DNA from: CAZKEW01 sp964580435
GTDB lineage: Bacteria > Acidobacteriota > Aminicenantia > Aminicenantales > UBA8522
Assembly: GCA_964580435.1 (NCBI GenBank)
Contig: CAZOKP010000051.1
Location: 1-19,432 of the forward strand
Direction of reading: 5' to 3'
Length of the DNA: 19,432 bases
Position 1 is the first letter of the stretch. Every line of letters begins with the position of its first letter. Made by a program: the position numbers and the translations under genes. This document shows positions 8,073 to 15,673 of the stretch, piece after piece. Below the pieces are notes generated by a model. It had not been told where the DNA came from, ran no database searches, and was given only the letters and a program-made list of their open reading frames with translations.

Positions 8073-9334
8073 TTCTCCTCCTGACTTTTTTTCTTAGGGT
8101 TCCATTTCCCCTTGGCCACGGCCGGGACAAACGAATCCAGCCCGGGAGGCGGAAAGGCAACCGTCTTTTCCTGTTCGGCGCTCATGTAGGCCGCCATAAG
8201 CAGCTCGGTGACATTGAGGCCGTCGCTGAAATTCTCCATGGGCCTCGCGCCCTTAAGGAAGGATCGGACCATGTGTCTGTTCTCATCCGTGTAGCCGTAT
8301 TCACTCTCCTCGTTGCTGACGACGGGCATCAAGCCGATCTCGGCATTCTGTTTTTCAACAAGGTCTTCTCCCGCTTTTCCGGCGACCTTACGGCTGAAAA
8401 AGACCTTCAGGTTGGAATCAAGCGTGTTAATCTGGAGAGCATACTCAGGCCCGAGAAGCTCCATGCTCAAGCGCAGCCCGGCGCCGACATAGCACCAGCT
8501 CGTTGTTGTCTCGACGACGACGATCTGGCCGTTCTCGGCCTTGTACTCGACCAGAGAACGGGCAAAATCCTCCGCGGGACGCTTGAGATAATCCGTTTTG
8601 CCGCCGCTGCTGTCCCAGAGGATCTTGGCGTACTCTGGGATCTGCCATTTCAGACAAGAAGCGTATGCACTGACCTTGAGCGGCTTGAGGGAAGTTCTGT
8701 CTTTCCCGGGAGGAGTCAACATGAAACGCGCCTCCTCGACCGAGTGGCACATCATGTCGTTGAGCACTCCGCCGCCCTGCAGGGAACCCTCCCAGAACCA
8801 GGGCATGTGCGGGCCGCTGTGCTCCTCGGCGGCCCTGGCCAGATAGGGCCTTCCAGAGAGCGCGGCTCCCCTAGCCCAGCAGATCTCTTTACCTCTTGCG
8901 ACAGCCGGGGCGAAAAGCTGGTTCTCGAGATATCCGTCCAGGATATTGACCTTGTGGATGAGTTCGAGCATGCGGCGCGCTTCCTTGACATTGCGGCCGA
9001 GAGGCTTTTCGCAGCAGACACCGATGAGTTCGCCTTTGCCTTTTTCCAGAGCGCCGACAATCTCCTCCATGACCTCGATGCGGGTGAAATTCGGAGCGCA
9101 GATCCAGATGGCGTCGATGGCCGGGTCTGACACCATTTCGGTGATGGACTTACTGACTTTGGCCGCCCCGACATCGAGCTTCCTGGCCAAGGCCGCCGCT
9201 TCCTCCGCCCGTTTCCTGTCAGGATCTACAATTCTGAGGATATCGGCATCCCGGACGCCGACCCAGGACCGGATGTGGAACCTGGCATTGAAACCTCCGC
9301 CGATGATCCCGACTCCGAGAGACTTCTTTTTCAT
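8069..9334 (-). CDS. Gfo/Idh/MocA-family NAD(P)-dependent oxidoreductase
   Basis: I place the start at ATG 9334 (421 residues) because GAGGAGG lies just upstream and the Rossmann fold begins at once; the frame could extend upstream into the transporter gene. The nucleotide-binding motif is GIIGGGFNARFH (residues 9-20), the acidic residue ending strand 2 is in RIVDPDR, and the family motif is CEKPLG with Lys110. The C-terminal substrate domain contains GGGVLNDMMCHSVE, where Asp193 and His197 fit the family's catalytic positions. These enzymes oxidise or reduce sugar hydroxyls; in glycoside 3-oxidation pathways they make the 3-keto sugar. There is no signal peptide or Tat motif, so it is cytoplasmic, unlike its partner. 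It lies 22 bases after the MFS gene. Confidence 0.93.
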   Translation of the reverse strand: MKKKSLGVGIIGGGFNARFHIRSWVGVRDADILRIVDPDRKRAEEAAALARKLDVGAAKVSKSITEMVSDPAIDAIWICAPNFTRIEVMEEIVGALEKGKGELIGVCCEKPLGRNVKEARRMLELIHKVNILDGYLENQLFAPAVARGKEICWARGAALSGRPYLARAAEEHSGPHMPWFWEGSLQGGGVLNDMMCHSVEEARFMLTPPGKDRTSLKPLKVSAYASCLKWQIPEYAKILWDSSGGKTDYLKRPAEDFARSLVEYKAENGQIVVVETTTSWCYVGAGLRLSMELLGPEYALQINTLDSNLKVFFSRKVAGKAGEDLVEKQNAEIGLMPVVSNEESEYGYTDENRHMVRSFLKGARPMENFSDGLNVTELLMAAYMSAEQEKTVAFPPPGLDSFVPAVAKGKWNPKKKSQEEK

Positions 9335-9356
9335 CGCTTCCTCCTCGCCACTCCTT

Positions 9357-10583
9357 TTATTTTTGCGACTGCACCGGCGCATCTGCCACTTTCCCGGCCT
9401 TGAACAGAAAGACAAAAGCCAAGGCGCAGAGAAGCGTCAGCCCGGTCGGCACGAGAAAGACGTTCCGCCAAGCAGTTGCTTTTTCGATGGTAAAAAGATT
9501 CTGGATCCAGCCGGAAAAGATGCTCCCGACAAACATGCCGAACCCAAGGATGACCACGGCGATAAGGCTCTGGGCCGAGGCCCGGATGTCCTTCGGCGCG
9601 ATCATGTCAACATAGATGTAGGCCGCCGTGAAAAAAAAGACGTAGCAAAACCCGTGCAGGGACAGAGAGGCGATGACCAGCCACGCGGGCGCGCCGATGA
9701 CAAAGATGATGTACCGGAGCGGCCAGGCCAGCACGCCGATGATCATCGTCCTTTTGATGCCGTATTTCGGCAGGAAATAAGGAAGCAGAATCGCCATGAC
9801 GAAGATCTCAGCTACCTGAGCGATGACCATGACTCCCGAGACCGCGGATTCGGAGACGCCGATCTGAGCGGAGGTCAAATAGGGAGCAGTCAGCACATAA
9901 TAGAACTGAAGCTCTGTGGCCACGATAAAAGAAATGACCGTGAAAACAAGGAAATCGCTATCCTTGAGCATTTTGAGCGCTTCCAGGAACGCCCAAGGCT
10001 TGGCTCCTTCCCCCTTTTTGGGAGGGGTGTGCGGCAGGCCGAACGATATAATTCCCATAACAATAGAAAAAAGGCCCGCGAGAAGAAGGGTATCGCCTTT
10101 GATGGCCGCTCCTCCCCCGGACCTGACCATCATCCTCCAGCCGGCCAGACAGAGCCCGGCCGCGATCCAGCCGATTGTCCCCCAGACGCGGATCCTGCCG
10201 AAATCCTTCTCCGAGTTCTTCAGGTTGATGAAGGCAATGGAGTTGGTCAAGGCCAAGGTCGGCGCATAAATGAGGCAATACACAAGCATCACCCAAATCA
10301 AGGCCGAGTAGGATGTTACCGCCGAGCCCAGGATCAGGAGCACGCCGCCGGCCAGGCTCAAGACCGCAATGACTTTTTGCGTGGGAAAGTACCGGTCGGC
10401 CAGTTGTCCTCCGAAGAAGGGAGAAACGATGGTTGCCAGAGGCAGAAGGCTGTAAATCCAGCCGACCTGCGTGCCGCTGAACCCTAGGGTATTCATTAAA
10501 TAGGCCGACAGCACCGAAAACCAGGACCCCCAAATAGCATATTCCAAGAACATCATGATGCCGAGACGAAGCGTGATGCTCAT
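9357..10583 (-). CDS. MFS transporter, nucleoside:H+ symporter (NupG) family
   Basis: A 408-residue membrane protein with about 12 hydrophobic segments. The start (LGIMMFLEYAIWGSW, then YL...GFSGTQVGWIYS, then LADRYFPTQKVIA) closely resembles NupG (FLQFCLWGSW...). NupG-type permeases carry nucleosides with protons, but many relatives in polysaccharide-degrading bacteria sit beside Gfo/Idh/MocA and DUF1080 genes and are thought to carry sugars. Here that context favours a glycoside or keto-sugar. The start at ATG 10583 has AAAGG 5 bases upstream. It is the first gene of the carbohydrate set; the PilZ gene precedes it by 78 bases across a region full of dyads, so it may have its own control. 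The C-terminus (FKAGKVADAPVQSQK) is hydrophilic. Confidence 0.92.
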   Translation of the reverse strand: MSITLRLGIMMFLEYAIWGSWFSVLSAYLMNTLGFSGTQVGWIYSLLPLATIVSPFFGGQLADRYFPTQKVIAVLSLAGGVLLILGSAVTSYSALIWVMLVYCLIYAPTLALTNSIAFINLKNSEKDFGRIRVWGTIGWIAAGLCLAGWRMMVRSGGGAAIKGDTLLLAGLFSIVMGIISFGLPHTPPKKGEGAKPWAFLEALKMLKDSDFLVFTVISFIVATELQFYYVLTAPYLTSAQIGVSESAVSGVMVIAQVAEIFVMAILLPYFLPKYGIKRTMIIGVLAWPLRYIIFVIGAPAWLVIASLSLHGFCYVFFFTAAYIYVDMIAPKDIRASAQSLIAVVILGFGMFVGSIFSGWIQNLFTIEKATAWRNVFLVPTGLTLLCALAFVFLFKAGKVADAPVQSQK

Positions 10584-10599
10584 GAGCGCCTTTCTTTCT

Positions 10600-10660
10600 G
10601 AGATTGACCTTCGATTCGAGTGAATCTCTCTCGTCGATAGATTACCTATCCAAAGGGTAG
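10600..10660. promoter_or_regulatory. Cluster of overlapping dyads between PilZ and MFS genes
   Basis: Several inverted repeats crowd a 60-base gap. On the plus strand GATAG-ATTAC-CTATC (10636-10650) overlaps CTATCC-AAA-GGGTAG (10646-10660, one mismatch or G-U pair). Both use the CTATC segment, so only one can form at a time. A further dyad GATTC-GAGT-GAATC (10613-10626) lies within an outer GAGATT/AATCTC pair (10600-10605 and 10623-10628). No clear -35/-10 pair or T-tract is visible. They could be operator sites for the transporter operon or an attenuator-like leader; chance is also possible for such short arms. Confidence 0.4.
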
Positions 10661-10661
10661 C

Positions 10662-11054
10662 CTACGCTTTATAAATGTGCTCTATAAGACTCATGATGGT
10701 TCTGATCGGAGTCTCCACAAATTCGACTCCCATTTCATACACCTCTCTCTCCCCCAATTTAGCGACCCATTTCACAATTCCCGCGGCCTGAATCGTCTTT
10801 CCCGTTTTTGGAGAGAGAAGACTGATATTGAGTAGTGTATCGACCGGAAACAGGACCTCGCACTCAACCCTCAGACCGCTCGGGGAGGCATCTTTTGTCC
10901 GGGCGAAATACGGTCTCGTCTGGAGGCCAAGTTTTTCAGCCTGGCGGGGCTCGACTGTCAGCTGGTTCAGGTCTTCAAGACGGGGCTCCTTGCGACGTTC
11001 TTTTTCAAAGGGGATTTTCTTTTTACGTGATTTTTTCTTCCAGGGCCAAAACAT
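10662..11054 (-). CDS. PilZ-domain protein, probable cyclic-di-GMP sensor
   Basis: A 130-residue soluble protein with a basic N-terminus (FWPWKKKSRKKK). The two PilZ motifs are present: RKEPR (RxxxR, about residues 22-26) and DASPSG (D/NxSxxG, about 55-60). Strands typical of the PilZ barrel follow (LLNISLLSP, IVKWVA, YEMGVEFVE). PilZ proteins bind cyclic di-GMP and pass the signal to partners in motility, secretion or polysaccharide synthesis; the output here is unknown. The start ATG 11054 has only a weak ribosome site (AGAAAG). It lies divergently to the permease gene (99 bases between starts) and ahead of the MFS gene in the same direction. Confidence 0.93.
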   Translation of the reverse strand: MFWPWKKKSRKKKIPFEKERRKEPRLEDLNQLTVEPRQAEKLGLQTRPYFARTKDASPSGLRVECEVLFPVDTLLNISLLSPKTGKTIQAAGIVKWVAKLGEREVYEMGVEFVETPIRTIMSLIEHIYKA

Positions 11055-11106
11055 GGTCTTTCTAACTTAAATCACTTTCCTAAAAAATTCAAGAGGAATT
11101 CGCCAC

Positions 11107-11135
11107 TTGACTTCTTTTGGAGGCGCAGCTAATAT
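11107..11135 (+). promoter_or_regulatory. Candidate sigma-70 promoter of the permease-peptidase cluster
   Basis: TTGACT (11107-11112) and TAATAT (11130-11135) are separated by 17 bases. The -35 box has 5 of 6 and the -10 box 4 of 6 consensus bases. The start of transcription would be near 11142, only about 12 bases before ATG 11154, so the leader would be very short; this fits the weak ribosome site seen there. It is the only good candidate in the 99-base divergent region. Confidence 0.5.
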
Positions 11136-11153
11136 TGCCGAGAGTTAAGAAGC

Positions 11154-12467
11154 ATGGCCCTTCACATCGGAATCATCCTGGGGGTGATGGTTCTCGCGTA
11201 TGCCCTGGCCAAAGCAAGCAAGCTCTCGGTAGAAATCAGCATGTTTGCCGCTGCCCTGGCGGGTGGAGCAGCCGGCGCTTTTTATGGCACGCCTCCTTGG
11301 GGCGAGCTCGTCCGGCATCTCGTCGAGGGGTCTTCGACGTACCTCGATGTGATTCTGCTCTTTATCACGGCCACTCTTTTCATGGCCATCGTCTCCGAGT
11401 CCGGGGGGGTGAATTACGTTGTCAGGGCCACCATTCGCTACTTTCACAACAAAAGACTGATTGCCCTGCTCATTTTGATGATCCTGGTCCTCATCCCGGG
11501 CGCTTTAACCGGCGCGGGCAGCATTTCTCTGCTTGTCGTCGGGGCCCCAGTGGCCATGGCGCTGAAATTCCTGGGCGTTCCCCAAAGAAAGGTCGCCGCT
11601 ATTCTTTTCATAATCGCGGGCTTGAGCGCCGCCGCGCCGCCTGTCAATATCTGGGCCATGATCCTTTGCGCCGGAACGGCGATCCCTTATGTCGGTTTTG
11701 AATTCACTTTGGGCATTCCTGTGCTTCTGCTGGGCACGTTCACTGTCCTCCTTCTGGGCTGGAAAAAAGAACGAGCTACGGACTTGGAGACAGCCCTTAG
11801 GGAGATGCCCCAAGTTCCGGCGGGCATGACTTTGTGGCGGGTGCTGATCCCCTTCGTGGTTTTCTTCGGATCAGTGGCGGCGTATCGGATCTGGCCGTTC
11901 AGCACGCCAATCATGGGCTTGCCTCTGGAATTCACTCTGGCCGCCTTGGCGGCCTGGCTGGTCAGTCCCGCAAAAATAAGGATTTTGTCTCTTTCGAGAG
12001 ACACGGTCAAACGCCTTCTGCCGCTTATCGCCACGGTCGTTGTCGTGGGCATGCTCCAGCAGGTCATGACCGCGACTGGGGTGCGCGGACTTATATCTTA
12101 TGCCGTCATCAGCGTTCCCCTCGGACTTCTTTTTATCTCTTTGGCGCTCATCATCCCTGTATCCGAAGGCGTCCTGACCTATGGCGCCGCTGCTGTCATC
12201 GGCATTCCGCTGATCTGGTTTCTCGACTCCAGGGGCTACCATGCCACGGTGGCCATGGCTGGCCTATCCCTTCTCTGGCCTTTGGGCGACGGGCTTCCTC
12301 CCACGGCTCTCATCGGAAGGCTGAGCATTATGGTCTCAGAATACAAAGGTCCGTACTGGACGTTTTTAAAGAATACATGGCTTCCCTGGCTGGTGATCAC
12401 GATCGTCGGCGTCCTGATGGTCGTTTTCAGCGCCAAGCTGGCTTTTTTAGTGCGCTGGAGCATGTAG
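11154..12467 (+). CDS. DctM/ion-transporter-superfamily permease
   Basis: A 437-residue protein made almost wholly of hydrophobic segments (about 11-12). The layout is two halves, each with a polar break in a helix: ALTGAGSISLLVVGAPVAMA near residues 120-140 followed by SAAAPPVNIWAM near 160-175, and PVSEGVLTYGAAAVIG near 340 followed by LGDGLPPTALIG near 375-390. This resembles the large (M) subunit of TRAP transporters and the wider ion-transporter superfamily that carry carboxylates. I cannot name the substrate. No DctQ-like subunit of normal size and no DctP binding protein are adjacent; instead a 51-residue membrane protein follows after 13 bases. The only in-frame start is ATG 11154, because a stop lies at 11130. 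The ribosome site is weak. Confidence 0.8.
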   Translation: MALHIGIILGVMVLAYALAKASKLSVEISMFAAALAGGAAGAFYGTPPWGELVRHLVEGSSTYLDVILLFITATLFMAIVSESGGVNYVVRATIRYFHNKRLIALLILMILVLIPGALTGAGSISLLVVGAPVAMALKFLGVPQRKVAAILFIIAGLSAAAPPVNIWAMILCAGTAIPYVGFEFTLGIPVLLLGTFTVLLLGWKKERATDLETALREMPQVPAGMTLWRVLIPFVVFFGSVAAYRIWPFSTPIMGLPLEFTLAALAAWLVSPAKIRILSLSRDTVKRLLPLIATVVVVGMLQQVMTATGVRGLISYAVISVPLGLLFISLALIIPVSEGVLTYGAAAVIGIPLIWFLDSRGYHATVAMAGLSLLWPLGDGLPPTALIGRLSIMVSEYKGPYWTFLKNTWLPWLVITIVGVLMVVFSAKLAFLVRWSM

Positions 12468-12480
12468 TGAAGGAGGACTC

Positions 12481-12636
12481 ATGCCTCTTATTATGATCAT
12501 CTACTACGTCCTCACCATCTACGTGATTGGTCTGGTCGTCTGGAACTTTATCCGCGAAAAGAAGAATATCCAGGATTTGATCCTTTATCTTCTGGTGTTG
12601 ATTCCGCTCCTTTTAAGGGTCATGCGGATCAAATAG
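12481..12636 (+). CDS. 51-residue membrane microprotein, possible permease subunit
   Basis: A short gene with the perfect ribosome site AGGAGG 4-5 bases before ATG 12481, ending at TAG 12634-12636. It encodes MPLIMIIYYVLTIYVIGLVV, then WNFIREKKNIQDL, then a second hydrophobic stretch ILYLLVLIPLLLRVMRIK. Two membrane helices with a short charged turn are predicted. It begins 13 bases after the permease stop and ends 19 bases before the next gene, so it is locked into the operon. I know no family for it. A small accessory or stabilising subunit for the permease is the simplest idea; TRAP DctQ subunits have four helices, so this is not a standard one. Confidence 0.82.
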   Translation: MPLIMIIYYVLTIYVIGLVVWNFIREKKNIQDLILYLLVLIPLLLRVMRIK

Positions 12637-12655
12637 TTAGGGGGAGGAAAAGAGA

Positions 12656-13819
12656 ATGGCGCGGATGTGGACTGCCAAAGGCATCCTGGCAGCACTCTTT
12701 TTGGCCATGATCACAATCGGCGGGTCTGAGCTCTATCGCCATCGTCACTTCGACGTTCCCGTCGTTGCCGGCCCCGGTCTGACCAAGGTTGCTCTTTTGA
12801 GCGACTACTGCCGGGGACTCAAAGGCACGATGGCCGATACTGCGGTATTCTTCCTTGAAGGAAAGCAAGAAGGCGGGAAAGTGCTGGTCATGGCCAACAC
12901 TCATGCCAATGAACCGGAGGGACTCCTGGCGGCACTGATCATCATCGAGAACGCCGTTGTGGAGAAGGGAACGCTTATCGTCATTCCTGAGTTCAACCAC
13001 AGCGCTAGCCGCAACACAAGACCTGGGGACGGCTATCCTCTTTATTATGAGATTCCGACAGAATGGGGCAAGAAGAAATTCAGGATGGGAAACCGGGACG
13101 CGTCCCCACTCGACCAATGGCCGGACCCGGATGTCTACATCCATTATCCCGATAGACAGCTGCTTTCTTTTATCGATGCCCGGAACACCAACCGGACCTG
13201 GCCGGGCCGGCCCAACGGGCTGCGCATGGAAAAGGTCACCTTCGCCGCACTGGAGATCATGCGCCGGGAAAAGGTCGATGTTGCCATCGACATTCACGGA
13301 GCGGAGACGATGTTCCCCGTCACGAACTGCATTGTCGCTCCCGAGAAATCCCAGAAGATCGCCACGATGGCCACGCTCACCGTCAAGGCACGGGAAGGCT
13401 TTGATAATCATGTCGAGCCGTCCCCCACTGGATTCCGCGGCCTCTCGCACCGTGAGATCGCCGACTATTCGGACACTCTCCCCTTCCTTCTCGAAGCGCC
13501 CATCCCCTTCCTCGATCAACCGACAGGACCCAAGACAGTAAAGCTTCTTCTTGACGGGAAAGACCCTTTTCTGCTGAGCCTTTCCCGGAAACAGAAGCTG
13601 TTTGTTCCGTATGACGAATCGGGATGGCCGCTTGAAAAGCGGGTCGGCCAGCACTGCTCGGTCATGCTGGAGATCATACGCCAGTTTTCAAAAAAAACTC
13701 AGGAGAGAGCCATTGTCGCGCAGGGAATCCCCCGGTACGCGGATATCGTTGGGAATGGCGTGGGCTATTATTTTCACGACCCCAAAAGCGCGGAGAAGAA
13801 TAGAATTTATCTCCATTGA
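12656..13819 (+). CDS. Aspartoacylase/succinylglutamate desuccinylase-like zinc hydrolase, exported
   Basis: A 387-residue protein with an N-terminal anchor or signal (about residues 7-24). The M14-like zinc site is visible: His83 and Glu86 in NTHANEPEG, His214 in DIHG, and Glu280 in LPFLLEAP as the probable general base. DARNTNRTWPG (about 174-184) fits the substrate-carboxylate binding NxxR region. AstE/AspA relatives split amide bonds of N-acyl amino acids; related M14 enzymes are carboxypeptidases. The mature part would lie outside the cytoplasm, which is unusual for AstE. The start ATG 12656 has GGGGAGG upstream. It follows the microprotein by 19 bases. The exact substrate is not known. 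Confidence 0.85.
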   Translation: MARMWTAKGILAALFLAMITIGGSELYRHRHFDVPVVAGPGLTKVALLSDYCRGLKGTMADTAVFFLEGKQEGGKVLVMANTHANEPEGLLAALIIIENAVVEKGTLIVIPEFNHSASRNTRPGDGYPLYYEIPTEWGKKKFRMGNRDASPLDQWPDPDVYIHYPDRQLLSFIDARNTNRTWPGRPNGLRMEKVTFAALEIMRREKVDVAIDIHGAETMFPVTNCIVAPEKSQKIATMATLTVKAREGFDNHVEPSPTGFRGLSHREIADYSDTLPFLLEAPIPFLDQPTGPKTVKLLLDGKDPFLLSLSRKQKLFVPYDESGWPLEKRVGQHCSVMLEIIRQFSKKTQERAIVAQGIPRYADIVGNGVGYYFHDPKSAEKNRIYLH

Positions 13820-13868
13820 TCCAGCACGTAAGAATGCAAGTTAATAATTCGAAGGAAGGAGATTGAAG

Positions 13869-15596
13869 ATGCGCTCGAAAAAGCTTTTTCTCGGCTTCCT
13901 CATCACCTTGGCAGTGCTCGTCCTTGTTCTTGCGTTCATTCCCAGGAGCGAGCAGAATTTCCGAGCAGACCCGGCCACGGGTGACTCTCCGGAAGGCGCC
14001 TGTACGGTCATTATGGTGGGCAAGAATGCTTCCGCGGACGGTTCGACGATGGCCACGCATACGGCGGATTGCGGAACATGCGACTGGACCTGGCGCCATG
14101 TGCCTGCGGCCGACCACAAGGCCGGCGAGACGCGCAAAATCTACCACATCGACCAGTACAAAACCTGGCCTCCTGAACAGGGCTTGAAATGGGATCTCTA
14201 TAAGAACGATTTCACCGGGCTTGAGATTCCCGAAGTTCCGCACACGTTCGCTTATCATCACGGCATGTTCGGCTACATGAATGAAAATCAAGTGGGCATC
14301 GGAGAGTCGTCGATCTATAACGTGAGAAAAATAGATAACAGGACTCCGGCCCCGGCCTTTGACATCACAATGCTGACGCTCATCGCCATGGAAAGGAGCA
14401 AAACGGCGCGGCAGGCTATCCAGATCATGGGCTCATTGGCAGAAAAACACGGCTACGGCTACAGCGACGGCGGTGAGATGCTGGCCGTCCATGACCCCAA
14501 CGAAGTCTGGGTCTTCGAGATCATGCCGGTCGGGCCGCTCTGGACGCCGAAGACGGGAAAGCCGGGGGCCGTCTGGTGCGCCCAGAGAGTACCCGATGAC
14601 CAGGTCAGCGTCTGTCCGAATGAGTCGAGGATAGGAGAGATCGACCTCAACAACAAAGATTATTTCATGGCCTCAGCCCACGTCGTCTCCTTCGCCGTCG
14701 AGCAGGGGCTCTACGACCCCAAGAGCGGAAAGCCCTTCAGCTGGAAACGGGCCTACGACCCGTCCGAAGGAAGTGCTACAAGCACGGACGGACGCCGGGC
14801 CCGGCTGTGGCGCTTTTTCAATCTTGTCGCCCCTTCGCTCAAGATCAGCCCTGAAACGCCCAATATGGATTATCCTTTTTCCACAAAGCCTGATCAGAAG
14901 ATTTCTGTTCAGGATGTCATGACCATGACCAGGGACCGGGCCCAGGGGACACCGTTCGACCGGATCAAGGGCATGCGCGGAGGGCCATTTGGAAACCCGA
15001 ACTATTTAAGTACAACCCGGGCGATCTCAACGCCGAGCGTTGAATACACAACCATTACCCAGTGCCGGGGATGGCTGCCCGGGCCAATCGGCGGTATCGT
15101 CTGGCTTTCTTTCGGCCTCCAGGACACATCCTGCTACATGCCCCTCTATGCAGGAATTACCGATGTCCCCGCTTCATTCAAGATCGGCGACCACTGGGTC
15201 CTCAACCGTGATTCGGCCCGTTGGGCTTTTGACTACGTCGATTTTCACACCCAGGTCGCTTACAGCGCCGCCATCGAAGACGTCAAAAAAGCACAGGCGG
15301 AATGGGAGGCCAAGACCTTGGCCCGGATCCCGGAGATTGATAAAGAAGCACTGGAGCGCTATAATAAATCAAAAGATGAAGGGATCGGCTACCTCGACGG
15401 CTATTGTTTGGCCCATGCGGACGAAGTCGTCAAGGCCTGGTGGAAGCTCGGTGACGACCTCATGGTCAGATACAACAAGCTGTCCTATTACGACACAGGA
15501 AAAAGAACGCGAGAGCGCTCTAAGCCAATTTATCCAGAGTGGTGGAGAAAAGCGATTAAGGTTTATGACGCGATCATAGATCCGTCGGAAAAATAG
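13869..15596 (+). CDS. C69-family dipeptidase (PepD-like), signal-anchored
   Basis: A 575-residue protein. Residues 1-25 form a signal or anchor. A propeptide-like stretch (about 26-44) precedes Cys45 in GACTVIMVGKNASADGS, the hallmark of C69 N-terminal nucleophile dipeptidases, which become active when the residues before Cys are removed. Further family-like blocks are GMFGYMNENQVGIGESS, and GSLAEKHGYGYSDGGEMLAVHDPNEVWVFEI. The C-terminal part (about 475-575) is helical. Such enzymes hydrolyse dipeptides of broad specificity. I choose ATG 13869 over the TTG at 13863 because AAGGAG is 7 bases from the ATG but only 1-2 bases from the TTG. It lies 49 bases after the hydrolase gene and probably works with it outside the cytoplasm. 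Confidence 0.93.
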   Translation: MRSKKLFLGFLITLAVLVLVLAFIPRSEQNFRADPATGDSPEGACTVIMVGKNASADGSTMATHTADCGTCDWTWRHVPAADHKAGETRKIYHIDQYKTWPPEQGLKWDLYKNDFTGLEIPEVPHTFAYHHGMFGYMNENQVGIGESSIYNVRKIDNRTPAPAFDITMLTLIAMERSKTARQAIQIMGSLAEKHGYGYSDGGEMLAVHDPNEVWVFEIMPVGPLWTPKTGKPGAVWCAQRVPDDQVSVCPNESRIGEIDLNNKDYFMASAHVVSFAVEQGLYDPKSGKPFSWKRAYDPSEGSATSTDGRRARLWRFFNLVAPSLKISPETPNMDYPFSTKPDQKISVQDVMTMTRDRAQGTPFDRIKGMRGGPFGNPNYLSTTRAISTPSVEYTTITQCRGWLPGPIGGIVWLSFGLQDTSCYMPLYAGITDVPASFKIGDHWVLNRDSARWAFDYVDFHTQVAYSAAIEDVKKAQAEWEAKTLARIPEIDKEALERYNKSKDEGIGYLDGYCLAHADEVVKAWWKLGDDLMVRYNKLSYYDTGKRTRERSKPIYPEWWRKAIKVYDAIIDPSEK

Positions 15597-15609
15597 GCGA
15601 ATGATGATG

Positions 15610-15628
15610 AAAATGGGCCAGCCATTTT
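15610..15628 (+). repeat. Intercistronic hairpin between the dipeptidase and DUF6305 genes
   Basis: AAAATGG (15610-15616), loop GCCAG, CCATTTT (15622-15628): a perfect 7-base-pair stem. The T-run belongs to the stem and GGCC follows, so it does not look like an efficient intrinsic terminator. It may be an RNA stability or processing site that sets different levels of the genes on either side. Confidence 0.45.
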
Positions 15629-15673
15629 GGCCTTGAAATCTAGCGACTTTCGCAGAAAGGAGATGAGCATCGC

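Noticed and set aside
8946..10487. Long plus-strand open frame (513 codons) opposite the oxidoreductase and MFS genes
   Set aside because: Its translation is charged, low in hydrophobic pattern and resembles no family; it mirrors two well-recognised minus-strand genes and has no ribosome site worth noting.
11055..11106. Minus-strand promoter for the PilZ gene (TTGAAT with a weak downstream box)
   Set aside because: The best -10 match is only about 3 of 6 bases, so it is not better than chance in this AT-rich gap.
12629..13654. Minus-strand open frame of 341 codons opposite the aspartoacylase-like gene
   Set aside because: The plus strand carries intact zinc-site motifs and a strong ribosome site; the antisense product is not recognisable.
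13863..13868. TTG start two codons upstream for the C69 dipeptidase
   Set aside because: The ribosome site nearly touches this TTG; ATG 13869 has normal spacing.
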